NCBI RefSeq assembly: GCF_017876165.1
Contig: NZ_JAGINQ010000013.1
Coordinates: forward strand, 124,001 to 188,000
Length of the DNA stretch: 64,000 bases
Direction of reading: 5' to 3'
Source: Azospirillum soli
GTDB lineage: Bacteria; Pseudomonadota; Alphaproteobacteria; Azospirillales; Azospirillaceae
This document shows, piece after piece, positions 1 through 8,533 of the stretch. Numbering within the stretch: position 1 is the first letter of the stretch; each line of letters opens with the position of its first letter. Made by a program: the position numbers and the translations under genes. A model generated the notes under the pieces. That model searched no databases. It worked only from the letters and a program-made list of their open reading frames with translations, and was not told the origin of the DNA.

Positions 1-831
1 GAGCAGCCGGGGGCCATCGCCGCGCTGGTCGGCAACGGCGACGTGGAAAGCCGCAGCGTGGCCACCGTGGAAGAGGCGAAGGAGGCGCTGGCGCAGGAGG
101 CGTTCGACTGCATGGTGCTGGACCTCACCCACCCGCAGCCGGCCGATTTCGACCTGATCGAGGGGCTGCGCGCCCACGAGGGCACGGCCTGGATGCCGGT
201 CGTCGTCTACGCGGCCGAGACCATCGCGCCGGAGGACGAGACGCGGCTGCGCCGGCTGGCCGAATCGGTGGTGCTGAAGGAGGTGCGGTCGTCCGGCTCC
301 CTGCTGGACGAAACGGCGCTGTTCCTGCACCGCGCCGTGGACCGCCTGCCCGAGGACAAGCGCCGGACCCTGCTGGAACTGCGCCAGCGCGACCCGTCGC
401 TGGCCGGAAAGAAGGTGCTGATCATCGATGACGACTTCCGAAACATCTTCTCCCTGGCGAGCGTTCTCGAAGCGCACGACATGACCGTGCTGCACGCCGA
501 AAGCGGCATGGACGGGCTGGCGCGGCTGAAGGAAACTTCGGATGTGGACGTCGTGCTGGTGGACATCATGATGCCGAACATGGACGGCTATCAGACCATT
601 CGGGAAATCCGCTCCATGCCCGGCCGGCAGGGGCTGCCGGTGCTCGCCGTGACCGCCAAGGCGATGAAGGGCGACCGGGAGAAGTGCATCGAGGCGGGCG
701 CCACCGACTATCTTGCCAAGCCGGTGGACGTTGACCATCTGGTCTCGCTCCTGCGCGTCTGGACCGGCCGGCAGCACGCCGCGCCGCCCACCGGCGTGCC
801 GACGATCCTTCAGCGCCCCAACCGGGAATGA
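1..831 (+). CDS. C-terminal part of a hybrid sensor kinase (tandem receiver domains), cut by window start
   Basis: The reading frame is open from base 1, so the 5' end lies outside the window; a GTG at 43 is only an internal codon. The visible part holds a degenerate receiver-like segment followed by an intact REC domain from about base 415. That domain has the acidic pocket IIDDD, the phospho-acceptor Asp in VLVDIMMPNMDG and the Lys in YLAKPVD. This layout is typical of the tail of a large hybrid histidine kinase that passes phosphate between REC domains. The stop overlaps the start of the next gene (ATGA), so the two are probably translationally coupled and work in one phosphorelay. Sensor input cannot be seen. 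Confidence 0.8.
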   Translation, partial: EQPGAIAALVGNGDVESRSVATVEEAKEALAQEAFDCMVLDLTHPQPADFDLIEGLRAHEGTAWMPVVVYAAETIAPEDETRLRRLAESVVLKEVRSSGSLLDETALFLHRAVDRLPEDKRRTLLELRQRDPSLAGKKVLIIDDDFRNIFSLASVLEAHDMTVLHAESGMDGLARLKETSDVDVVLVDIMMPNMDGYQTIREIRSMPGRQGLPVLAVTAKAMKGDREKCIEAGATDYLAKPVDVDHLVSLLRVWTGRQHAAPPTGVPTILQRPNRE

Positions 832-2996
832 GAGGCTGGCCGATGCCCTCACGGGACGACAGCAATGGGTTCCAGCGCGCCATGGCGGCGATGCCGGTCG
901 AGGTGACGGGCGGGGCGGCGGACAGCCTGCCCCCGCCCGAGGCGCGCATCCTGGTGGTGGACGACGATCCGCGCAACCTGTTGGCCATGCGGGAGACGCT
1001 GGGCGATCTGGGCGCCACGCTGGTGCTTGCCCGCTCCGGCGAGGAGGCGTTGAAGCACGTCCTGGACGAGGATTTCGCGGTCATCCTGCTGGATGTGCAC
1101 ATGCCGGACATGGACGGCTATGAGACGGCCGAGCTGATCCGCCACCGCCGGAAATCGCGGCACATCCCCATCCTGTTCCTGACGGCCATCAACAAGGACG
1201 AGATGCACATCTTCCGCGGCTATTCGACGGGTGCCGTGGATTACATGTTCAAGCCGGTCGATCCGGTGATCCTGCGCAGCAAGGTGTCCGTCTTCGTCGA
1301 GCTGTACCGCAAGACCGAGGAGGTGAAGCGGCAGGCCGAGCTGAAGCAGCGGTTGATGACCGAGAATTTCCGCGTGCGCACGGAAAAGATGATGGCCGAA
1401 CAGGCGCTCCGCCGGTCGGAGGAACGGCAGGCGCTGATCGTGCGGTCGCTGCCCATCCTGCTCTACACCGCCGACATCAATGGCGCCGGGGTAGGGGCCG
1501 GCACGCCCTTCCGCTACGTCACCGAGAATGTCGAGACGCTGTTCGGTTTCCCCGCCGAACGGTTCCTGCGCGAGGCGGGGTTCTGGGAATCGCGCATCCA
1601 CCCGGACGACCGGGAGCGCGTGCGGGTGCAGATGGCGGATCTCGCCGGGGACGGCGTGTCCACCGCCACCGCCACCACCACCGTCGAGTACCGCTGGCGC
1701 GATGCGGAGGAGACGTACCGGGTCCTGCTGGATCAGGCGATCGCGCTGCGCGACTCCGATGGGGAGGCGCTGGAGATCTGCGGCACCATCCTGGACGTGA
1801 CCGAAACGCGGGAGATGCAGAACCAGCTGGCCCACGCCCAGAAGATGGAGACCATCGGCCAGCTGACCGGCGGGATCGCGCACGACTTCAACAACATGCT
1901 GATGGTGGTCATCGGCAGCCTGGAACGGCTCGGCCGTCTGGTCGGCGACAATCCCAGGGCAGCCCGAAAGCTGGAGATGGCGCTTCAGGCGTCCCTGCGC
2001 TGCTCCGACCTGACGCGGCGCCTGCTCGCCTTCGCGCGGCGCCAGCAGCTTCATCCCGAGCGCGTGGACATGGAAGCCCTGGTGCGCAACATGGGCGAAC
2101 TGATGGAGCGCACCCTGGGGCCGACCGTCGACATGGTCATTACCAGCACGCCGCCGTTGTGCCCGGCGCTGGTGGACCGGACGCAGGCGGAATCGGCTCT
2201 GCTCAATCTGGTGATCAACGCCCGCGACGCCATGCCGGGCGGCGGGCGCCTGACCATCGAGACCTCCACTCTGACGGTGGAGGAGGACGCGCCCCCGGCC
2301 GGTCTGGACCTGAAGCCCGGCAAATACGTGTGCCTCAGCGTGTCGGACACCGGGTCCGGCATGCCGCCGGAGGTGCTGGAGCGCGCCTTCGAGCCCTTCT
2401 ACACCACCAAGGATGTCGGCAAGGGCACCGGCCTCGGCCTCAGCATGATCCACGGATTCGTGAGGCAGTCCGGCGGCGTCATCAAGGTGGAGAGCGACGT
2501 CGGCCGGGGGACGGCCTTCCACCTCTACATCCCCTGCGCGCCGGACGATGCGGAAGCGGAACGGAGCGTGGAGACGGTAGGAAGCCCGAACGACGATGTT
2601 CCGGGCGGCGCCCTCCAGGGGCAGGGCGAGGTGGTCCTGGTGGTGGACGACGAGCAGCACGTGCGCGACGTTGCCGCGATGACCTTGCAGGATCTCGGCT
2701 ACACGGTGCTGAAGGCGGAGAACGGCCCGCAGGCGCTGGAGGTGTTGCAGGCCAACCCGCGCGTGGACCTGCTGTTCACGGACATCGTCATGCCCGGCGG
2801 GATGAACGGGATGGAGCTGGCGCGGGAGTGCCTGTGCCTGCGGCCCGGACTGAAGCTGCTGTACGCGTCCGGCTACGCGCATGGGGTGGGCGCCGGCGAG
2901 GGCGCCGGGGGGCCGGGCGCGGAGATGCTGGTGAAGCCCTACCGCGACCGCGATCTGGCGCGGTCGGTGCGCGCGGCGCTGAAGGCGGGTTCTTAG
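828..2996 (+). CDS. Hybrid histidine kinase REC-PAS-HisKA-HATPase-REC
   Basis: A 722-residue soluble kinase with no membrane segment. Domains in order: REC (about 40-160, Asp in ILLDVHMPDMDG), a coiled linker (160-200), PAS (about 205-330), HisKA with the phospho-His in IAHDFNN (about 350), HATPase with N box (INARDAMPGGG), G1 (DTGSGMP) and G2 (GKGTGLGLSM), then a C-terminal REC (Asp in LLFTDIVMPGG). Having REC at both ends suggests it receives phosphate from an upstream hybrid kinase and passes it on. It overlaps the preceding gene by 4 bp. An internal ATG at 843 is an alternative start. The signal sensed is unknown. Confidence 0.9.
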   Translation: MRGWPMPSRDDSNGFQRAMAAMPVEVTGGAADSLPPPEARILVVDDDPRNLLAMRETLGDLGATLVLARSGEEALKHVLDEDFAVILLDVHMPDMDGYETAELIRHRRKSRHIPILFLTAINKDEMHIFRGYSTGAVDYMFKPVDPVILRSKVSVFVELYRKTEEVKRQAELKQRLMTENFRVRTEKMMAEQALRRSEERQALIVRSLPILLYTADINGAGVGAGTPFRYVTENVETLFGFPAERFLREAGFWESRIHPDDRERVRVQMADLAGDGVSTATATTTVEYRWRDAEETYRVLLDQAIALRDSDGEALEICGTILDVTETREMQNQLAHAQKMETIGQLTGGIAHDFNNMLMVVIGSLERLGRLVGDNPRAARKLEMALQASLRCSDLTRRLLAFARRQQLHPERVDMEALVRNMGELMERTLGPTVDMVITSTPPLCPALVDRTQAESALLNLVINARDAMPGGGRLTIETSTLTVEEDAPPAGLDLKPGKYVCLSVSDTGSGMPPEVLERAFEPFYTTKDVGKGTGLGLSMIHGFVRQSGGVIKVESDVGRGTAFHLYIPCAPDDAEAERSVETVGSPNDDVPGGALQGQGEVVLVVDDEQHVRDVAAMTLQDLGYTVLKAENGPQALEVLQANPRVDLLFTDIVMPGGMNGMELARECLCLRPGLKLLYASGYAHGVGAGEGAGGPGAEMLVKPYRDRDLARSVRAALKAGS

Positions 2997-3085
2997 AGCG
3001 GATTTCGATTTGCTCTGGACCGCGACGGCGGTCCCGGACGCTCGTGCGTCCGAAGCCCGGCCGGCGTGTGAGGCCGTTTGAATCT

Positions 3086-3160
3086 AAAGCGAATGGAAAT
3101 TCGCTTTAAGGCGGTTCCTGTCCGTCCAAAGCCCTTCTCCCCTGGCAAGGAGAAGGGCTT
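3086..3160. terminator. Two stem-loops between convergent genes
   Basis: A perfect 8-bp stem (AAAGCGAA/TTCGCTTT, 3086-3107) is followed by a 13-bp stem (AAAGCCCTTCTCC with its complement, about 3127-3160). They lie between the kinase (+) and a small minus-strand gene. The second is a likely bidirectional terminator; the first may be part of a repeated extragenic element. Confidence 0.6.
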
Positions 3161-3202
3161 TGTGGACAGGAGCATCAGCCCTTGAGCATCAGCCTGGGAG
3201 CA

Positions 3203-3577
3203 TCAGCCGGCCAAGGCGGCCTTCACCAGGACGGCGGCGCTTTCGGTCGTGTCGCGCTTGTCGAGCTTCTTCGCCACGTCCTCGATCTCGGCCAGCGGCA
3301 TCACCTTGCGGGCCTGACGGGCGGTGTTGGTGAGCCGGCGCTGTGCCAGCCGGACCTGATCGCCCAGTTCGGTCAGCGTCTGGTAGGCGCTGCGCCGAGC
3401 CGCGCTGTCGGTGCTGCTGCTCATGGCCGTGGCCCGCTCGGTCGCCGCCGCCAGATCCTTGCACAGTTGCAGGTAGCTGGTGATGGCTTCGGTCAAGAGA
3501 CGCCGGGCCTCGGTCTTCGGATCAATGGGGGCGCTGCCCGATTGGGAAAGGGACACTCCGTCCGCTCCTCGCTGCAT
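3203..3577 (-). CDS. Small hypothetical helical protein
   Basis: Up to 124 residues, charged and probably all-helical (many Ala, Lys, Glu, Arg), without signal peptide, membrane segment or cysteine motif. A GTG at 3556 is preceded by an AGGAG-like site at good distance and is a better supported start than the ATG at 3577, which has no visible ribosome site. Codon use is GC3-rich like the neighbours, so the gene looks real. I do not recognise the family. Confidence 0.6.
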   Translation of the reverse strand: MQRGADGVSLSQSGSAPIDPKTEARRLLTEAITSYLQLCKDLAAATERATAMSSSTDSAARRSAYQTLTELGDQVRLAQRRLTNTARQARKVMPLAEIEDVAKKLDKRDTTESAAVLVKAALAG

Positions 3578-3666
3578 TTACAAAATGGGCAGGGAAATTG
3601 GGCAGTGGCGCGGCGTTTGTCCAGCGATCTTGATCGGAAGGGCAGGAAACCACCCATGCTTCGGTG

Positions 3667-4350
3667 TCAGGAGTCCCCGGCGATCTCCGCCAGAAGCTGC
3701 GCACGGAAGGCGCGGAGGAAGTTCGCCCGCTCCAGCGCGCGGGACCGGCCGGCCATGGTCTGCATGGTTTCCGGCAGGCGGAACAGCTTGGCCTCGAAAT
3801 GGTCCAGCGCGTATTGCAGGTCGTCCAGCGGGCGGGTTTGCGCCAGGGGATCCTCGCCGTGGAACAGCGCCCGCTTCATCAGGCCGGAGGTGGCGAAGCA
3901 GCGCGCGATGCCAATCGCGCCGAGGCTTTCCAGCCGGTCGGAGTCCTGGACGATCTTGGCCTCGATGGTCAGCGGCTCGATCCCGGCCGAATAGCTGTGC
4001 GCTTCGATGGCGTGGCGGGTGGGCGGCAGGAGCGCTTCCGGAAAGCCCATGTCGCGCAACAGGTCGTCCGCGAGGTCGGCGGACAGGCGGGAGGCGCGGC
4101 TGCGGTCCGGATGATCCTTGGGCACGTTCACGATGTCGTGCAGCAGGCTGGCGGCCAGCACGACCAGCATGTTCACGGTGGTGCCGGGGGAGGTCAGCGT
4201 CTCGGTCGATGCCAGCGCCTTCGCGGTGCGCCACACCCGTTGGAGGTGGTCGAGGTCGTGCGCCGGGTCTTCCCCCACGTTGGCGCGCAGCCACGTGACG
4301 ATGCTGGCTTCCCACATGGCGACATCGCTGATCACGGCATCCTTGGGCAT
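3667..4350 (-). CDS. HD-domain metal-dependent phosphohydrolase
   Basis: A 227-residue soluble protein of the HD superfamily. The metal ligands are visible in order: His in AHDLDHLQRVW, the HD pair in LLHDIVNVPKD and Asp in VQDSDRLESLGAIG, the pattern of YedJ-like phosphohydrolases that act on nucleotides or small phosphoesters. The ATG at 4350 is chosen because AAGGAC lies about 8 bases upstream; a longer reading frame to 4440 lacks that support. The next minus-strand gene upstream is a hypothetical protein about 80 bases away, so the two may share a transcript. The natural substrate is unknown. Confidence 0.8.
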   Translation of the reverse strand: MPKDAVISDVAMWEASIVTWLRANVGEDPAHDLDHLQRVWRTAKALASTETLTSPGTTVNMLVVLAASLLHDIVNVPKDHPDRSRASRLSADLADDLLRDMGFPEALLPPTRHAIEAHSYSAGIEPLTIEAKIVQDSDRLESLGAIGIARCFATSGLMKRALFHGEDPLAQTRPLDDLQYALDHFEAKLFRLPETMQTMAGRSRALERANFLRAFRAQLLAEIAGDS

Positions 4351-4429
4351 GGGCGTTCGTCCTTCAGAGTCCTCTACTTTCGATGTGGGGGCGCTGGCTC
4401 GTTCTTTCCCGCTATCATTCGGAGACTCG

Positions 4430-4882
4430 TCATAAATCAAGGGGTCCTTCCGAACGGCTTAGGACATTGGTTTGCGGACGATGTTTTGCGTGTTCGCGCT
4501 CGGCACGCAGCCGGTCGCGGGCGGTGATACCGCTCGGTTGCAGGACGGGCAGAAGGCTCCAGAAGGTGTTTTCCGGCTCTGGCCGGTCGTCCTCTGGCCG
4601 GTCGTCTGGGGGCGGCGACGGGGAAAGGCCGCGCTGGATGGCGGTGTTCAGCGTGTCGATGACCATGCGCCGCCATTCGGGGGCGAGCGTGGCGAAGGCG
4701 TGGGCGGCCCGGTCCAGGGGCAGCGGGGAACCGGTCTTCAAGGCGGCGTGCAGCGCGTCGGCGAACGCCTCCGCGTCGGTGACGCCGTGGACCAGCAGTT
4801 GCCGTGACACCTGCGCCAGCAACCCGATCACGCGTCGTGTCTCGTCGTCCAGGCGACCGTTCACGTCTCTCCCTGCCTCCAC
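4430..4882 (-). CDS. Hypothetical protein
   Basis: 150 residues or fewer, soluble and helical, with a Pro/Asp-rich stretch near residues 88-105. A GTG at 4864 preceded by AGGGAGA is an alternative start. No recognised domain. Codon use matches the neighbours and the antisense frames look less gene-like, so I accept it as real with moderate confidence. Confidence 0.55.
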   Translation of the reverse strand: MEAGRDVNGRLDDETRRVIGLLAQVSRQLLVHGVTDAEAFADALHAALKTGSPLPLDRAAHAFATLAPEWRRMVIDTLNTAIQRGLSPSPPPDDRPEDDRPEPENTFWSLLPVLQPSGITARDRLRAEREHAKHRPQTNVLSRSEGPLDL

Positions 4883-5064
4883 CGGACCAGGGTTCGTCGG
4901 TAGCGGGGCGGGAACGGCCCGTCAAATGACCTTTCTGCGCCGAGGCCGGGGGGCTGGTCCTTGCGATTGGGCCGTTTGCGGTTGGAATGGAATAGACGTG
5001 GCGAGAGTTGGTGAAGTATCGTCCGTGTTCAGGATGAACAACGGTTGCGGAAAAGGCGCTTGGG

Positions 5065-5721
5065 ATGGCCGTGGAACTCAGTGAAACGACATCGGCTTCT
5101 CCCGAAAAAGCAACTTTTGGAATTCAGAAACCGGCCCACAGTGCTTTTGACAACACGCAGGGGCAGCTTTTCGGCATAATAATGACGTCCTTCGGGATTT
5201 CGATCCTGCAGGCGGCCGGCTTGATCACCGGGCAGGCCGCCGGGTTGGCCTTCGTGATCTCGTACGCGACGGGCGTGAAGTTCGGCATCCTGTTCTTTCT
5301 GATCAATCTGCCCTTCTACCTGTTGGCCATCGCACGCATCGGCTGGAAGTTCACGGCGCGCTCTCTGATCGCGGTGACCGGCGTGTCCGTTCTGTCCAGC
5401 CTGTTCCCCAGCGTGGTCGGCTACAGACTGCTTGAGCCCCATGTGGCGGCCGTGCTGGCCGGCTTCTGCATCGGGATCGGCGTGATCGGCCTGTTCCGCC
5501 ACGGGTCGAGCGGCGGCGGCGTCGGCATTCTTGCCTATTATGTGCAGGAGAAGACGGGCTTCCGCGCCGGCTGGCTGCAAGCCCTGTTCGATCTCGTCAT
5601 CTTCTCGGCGGCGGCCTTCGTGCTGGATCTTCAGGCGCTGATCGCCTCGATGATCGGCGCGGCCGTCCTGAACGCCTTCGTCGCGTTCAACCATCGCGCG
5701 GACTGGTACGTCGCGCGCTGA
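5065..5721 (+). CDS. YitT-family integral membrane protein
   Basis: 218 residues with about five or six hydrophobic segments between residues 35 and 205. The segments FGIIMTSFGISILQAAG, the Gly-rich turn RHGSSGGGVGILAYYV and the C-terminal ALIASMIGAAVLNAFVAF fit the YitT/DUF161 family of bacterial inner-membrane proteins, whose substrate is not established. AAAAGGCG lies 8 bases before the ATG. It has no obvious operon partners and faces small minus-strand genes downstream. The family assignment is fairly safe and the function is open. Confidence 0.7.
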   Translation: MAVELSETTSASPEKATFGIQKPAHSAFDNTQGQLFGIIMTSFGISILQAAGLITGQAAGLAFVISYATGVKFGILFFLINLPFYLLAIARIGWKFTARSLIAVTGVSVLSSLFPSVVGYRLLEPHVAAVLAGFCIGIGVIGLFRHGSSGGGVGILAYYVQEKTGFRAGWLQALFDLVIFSAAAFVLDLQALIASMIGAAVLNAFVAFNHRADWYVAR

Positions 5722-5744
5722 CGGGCGCGCTGACGGGTCGTGGA

Positions 5745-5951
5745 TCAGGACGCGTTCAGGAGCCCTGGATCGGCTTCGGGCGGTTGGATGAGCAGTTCGT
5801 CGGTTTCAACGTGCAGAAACGACCCGACCTCGACCCGGCCGTCGAGGATGGCGTCGTTGAGCATGACCTGGGCATCCGCCAGCGTCACCGGGGTGCCGTC
5901 GTAGAAGTCGCGGCCATCCGCATGCCGGATGACACGATACAGCGGAGTCAT
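5745..5951 (-). CDS. Small hypothetical protein
   Basis: 68 residues, soluble and acidic, with a GAGGAAG ribosome site 7 bases before the ATG. Codon use is GC3-rich. No family recognised. It lies just after the YitT-type gene in convergent orientation. Confidence 0.6.
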   Translation of the reverse strand: MTPLYRVIRHADGRDFYDGTPVTLADAQVMLNDAILDGRVEVGSFLHVETDELLIQPPEADPGLLNAS

Positions 5952-6059
5952 TGGAGCTTCCTCGACCGGTGTATGTCGTGGGAGGTAAACGGTCCAACGC
6001 TCTAAGTCTTCCCTCCGTACCCCTTTTTTGCCGATGACGGCGGGTGTTTGGTGGGGCTT

Positions 6060-6272
6060 TTACGCGGCGTCCAACAGGTGGGTGGCCGTGTAGGCGATGA
6101 TCGTGTCCACGCGCGCGGGTGTCAGCGCCTCAATGCCTTCCTCGTTCATAATGTCGTCGAACATGGCGCAAATCGCGCCTTGATGTTCCGGAGCGAGGGC
6201 AAGAAAGCGGTCGCCGCAAAGCTCCCGAACCAACTGTGCGGTGTACTGAAGATCGTTGACGGGGCCAGTCAT
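6060..6272 (-). CDS. Small hypothetical protein
   Basis: 70 residues from the ATG at 6272, which has AGAGGA at suitable distance (an ATG six codons upstream is less well placed). Soluble and helical. No domain recognised. It runs away from the oxalate island and marks its left border. Confidence 0.6.
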   Translation of the reverse strand: MTGPVNDLQYTAQLVRELCGDRFLALAPEHQGAICAMFDDIMNEEGIEALTPARVDTIIAYTATHLLDAA

Positions 6273-6473
6273 GACGGGTGTCCTCTGCAAGTCGGACCCA
6301 TTCTAAGAATGGCCTTGGCGTTTTCGTTGATGCCGATCACTTCGCCATCGTTGTCACACGTCGTTCGCTGCATGGCCGAGTTGCGAAAACGACCGGAAAC
6401 GCGCCGATGCATCCGTGCCCGCTACCACCGCTGGGTGCCTCCACTGAATATTGGTCTCCGCTTCTGCAGGCTG

Positions 6474-6498
6474 TTGACACGTGGAATATGGTATACCA
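6474..6498 (+). promoter_or_regulatory. -35-like box and TGGTATACCA operator before first PanE-type gene
   Basis: TTGACA at 6474-6479 is followed by a perfect 10-bp palindrome TGGTATACCA at 6489-6498, about 104 bases before the start codon. The same block is duplicated at 13246-13270. No convincing -10 box is visible at 16-18 bp spacing. The upstream stretch 6273-6473 holds nothing else I can recognise. Confidence 0.75.
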
Positions 6499-6601
6499 AA
6501 CTCAGTATTCGTTGGCGGGGCCGATGGATGCCCCGGCGGACCAATCGCGGGGACAGGTTTGGCCAACCAACGCAGCGCGGCAGCAGTGGGAGGGACGCGG
6601 C

Positions 6602-7627
6602 ATGAAGATCTGCATCTTTGGCTCCGGCGCCATCGGCGCCTTCATGGGGGTGCGCCTGCACCAGGCCGGGGCCGAGGTCAGCCTGGTGGCGCGCGGCGCG
6701 CATCTCGCCGCCATGCGCGAGCGCGGCGTGCGCCTGCTCGCCCAGGACGAGGACACCGTGGTGCGCCCGCGCTGCACCGACAACGCCGCCGAGCTGGGGC
6801 CGCAGGACTACGTCATCATCGCGCTCAAGGCGCACTCGGTGCCGGCGGCGGTGCCCTCCATCCAGCCGCTGCTGGGACCGGACACGGCGGTGGTCACCGC
6901 GGTCAACGGCATTCCCTACTGGTACTTCCACAAGACCGGCGGCGCCTTCGAGGGCCGGCGGCTGGAGACCATCGATCCGGGCGGGGCGCAGTGGGACGGC
7001 TTCGGGCCGGAGCGCGCCATCGGCTGCGTGGTCTACCCGGCGACCGAGGTGGTCGAGCCGGGGGTGATCCAGCACATCTACGGCGACAAGTTCCCGCTTG
7101 GCGAGCCGGACGGCAGCACCTCGGCGCGGGTCAGCGCCCTGTCGGAGGCGATGGCGGCGGGGGGGCTGCGGGCGCCGGTTCTGGAGCGCATCCGCGACGA
7201 GATCTGGCTGAAGCTGTGGGGCAACCTGTGCTTCAACCCGATCAGCGCGCTGACCCACGCGACGCTGGAGGTGATCTGCGCCGATCCGGGGACGCGGGCG
7301 GTGGCCAAGGCGATGATGCTGGAGGCGCAGGCGATCGCCGAGCGCATCGGGGTGCGCTTCCGGGTCGACGTGGAGCGGCGGATCAACGGGGCCGGGGCGG
7401 TCGGGGCGCACAAGACCTCGATGCTGCAGGACCTGGAGCGCGGGCGGCCGATGGAGATCGACGCTCTGCTGTCGGTGGTGCAGGAGATGGGGCGGCTGGT
7501 CGGGGTGGCGACGCCGAGCATCGACGTGGTGCTGGCCCTGGTGCGCCAGCGCGGCGAGGTGGCCGGGCTGTACACCCGCCCGCACCCCGCCGCCGCCGAG
7601 CCCACCCCCGCCGTCGCCGCGCAGTAG
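6602..7627 (+). CDS. panE2: PanE-family reductase, probable oxalyl-CoA reductase (copy A)
   Basis: 341 residues of the ketopantoate reductase (ApbA/PanE) family. The N-terminal Rossmann loop GSGAIGAFMGVRL binds NADPH, and the C-terminal helical domain carries the family Lys/Asn region (LKLWGNLCFNPISAL). True pantothenate genes are absent nearby; the gene sits in an oxalate island with transhydrogenase. A PanE homologue is, as I recall, the oxalyl-CoA reductase of Methylobacterium extorquens, reducing oxalyl-CoA to glyoxylate with NADPH, and that role fits here. GGGAGGGA precedes the ATG. It is about 98% identical in protein to the gene at 13375, with only a few substitutions and one indel near the C-terminus. 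The substrate is inferred, not shown by sequence. Confidence 0.75.
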   Translation: MKICIFGSGAIGAFMGVRLHQAGAEVSLVARGAHLAAMRERGVRLLAQDEDTVVRPRCTDNAAELGPQDYVIIALKAHSVPAAVPSIQPLLGPDTAVVTAVNGIPYWYFHKTGGAFEGRRLETIDPGGAQWDGFGPERAIGCVVYPATEVVEPGVIQHIYGDKFPLGEPDGSTSARVSALSEAMAAGGLRAPVLERIRDEIWLKLWGNLCFNPISALTHATLEVICADPGTRAVAKAMMLEAQAIAERIGVRFRVDVERRINGAGAVGAHKTSMLQDLERGRPMEIDALLSVVQEMGRLVGVATPSIDVVLALVRQRGEVAGLYTRPHPAAAEPTPAVAAQ

Positions 7628-7637
7628 GGAGGCCGCC

Positions 7638-8081
7638 ATGCGCGTCGATGACATTCTGCGCAGCAAGGGCACGCGCATCGGCACGGTGCGGGTGAACGAG
7701 ACGGTGGAGGTGGCGCTGCGCCTTCTGAAGGCCGAGGACACCGACGGTCTGGTCGTCAAGGACGTGTGCCGGACCGAGGGCAACACGGTGGTGGGGGTGC
7801 TGTCCGACCACGACGTTGTGCGGGCGCTGACCGAGCGCGGCGCCGGGGTTCTGGCGCAGCCGGTGACAGCGCTGATGCGGCGCGACCTGGTGTGTTGTCG
7901 TCCGGGCGACCCGCTGCACCGGGTTCTGGAACTGATGGACGAGCACAAGGTCCGCCATGTCCCGGTGCTCGACGGGGCGAGCCTCGTCGGGCTCATCACC
8001 GTCGCGGACCTCATCAAATCCCAGATCGCGCAGGTGGCGGCGGACAGGCGCTGGGACTTCCCGGCCGCGGCCCATCAGTAA
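7638..8081 (+). CDS. Tandem CBS-domain protein (A)
   Basis: 147 residues made almost entirely of two CBS motifs (about 8-65 and 75-135), the second ending HKVRHVPVLDGASLVGLITVADL. CBS pairs usually bind adenine nucleotides and regulate a partner enzyme or transporter. It starts 10 bases after the PanE-type gene, so it should be co-transcribed under the TGGTATACCA operator. A paralogue with the shared segment VKDVCRTEGN is encoded at 11220-11669. The partner protein is unknown; candidates are the short PPDK downstream or the HPP membrane protein. Confidence 0.8.
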   Translation: MRVDDILRSKGTRIGTVRVNETVEVALRLLKAEDTDGLVVKDVCRTEGNTVVGVLSDHDVVRALTERGAGVLAQPVTALMRRDLVCCRPGDPLHRVLELMDEHKVRHVPVLDGASLVGLITVADLIKSQIAQVAADRRWDFPAAAHQ

Positions 8082-8133
8082 CGCCCACACCAACGATGCC
8101 CACACCAGTGATGCCCAAGGTGAGGAGAGAGCC

Positions 8134-8523
8134 ATGAGGGTTGGAGTCATCGGGGTTGGGACCATGGGCCGGCCGATGGCCGGTCATCTGCTCGCGGCCG
8201 GGCACACGCTGTTTGTGCACGACATCGCCTCGCCGCCGGCCGAGCTGCTGGACCAAGGCGTCATCGCCTGCGCCTCGGGGCGTGAGGTGGCGCAACAGTC
8301 CGAAGTCGTCCTCATCATGGTGCCCGACGCCCCGCACGCGGAGGCGGTGCTGTTCGGACCGGACGGCGTCGCGGAGGGGCTGGCGCGGCCCGACGCGGCG
8401 GCCGGCCCCGACCGGGAAGAGACGAAGGGAACCGCCGGGGTGGAGCCGGACGAGGACATCCGGAGCCTCGGCTACGTGCTGCGCCTGATGGCCGGTTCCT
8501 GTGACGAACCACAGCCGGCCTGA
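8134..8523 (+). pseudogene. Truncated tartronate semialdehyde reductase (GlxR-like) fragment
   Basis: The first 85 or so residues follow the full-length GlxR encoded at 33771-34679 closely: the NAD loop GVIGVGTMGRPMAGHL, then FVHDIASPPAELLDQG and ACASGREVAQQ. After GVAEGL the similarity stops, and the last about 44 residues are unrelated and Arg/Asp/Glu-rich. The substrate and catalytic domains (including the catalytic Lys region) are missing; the family is normally near 300 residues. It keeps an ATG with GGAGAGAG, so a short protein may still be made. It is best read as the remnant of a duplicated glxR after a deletion, lying between the CBS gene and the short PPDK. Confidence 0.7.
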
Positions 8524-8533
8524 CGGGGGCGCC

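Noticed and set aside
849..2882. 677-codon minus-strand frame opposite the hybrid kinase
   Set aside because: Antisense to a well-supported kinase, His/Gln/Arg-rich without domains.
3001..3202. A small gene between the kinase and the minus-strand hypothetical
   Set aside because: Only stem-loops are present; short frames there have no ribosome site.
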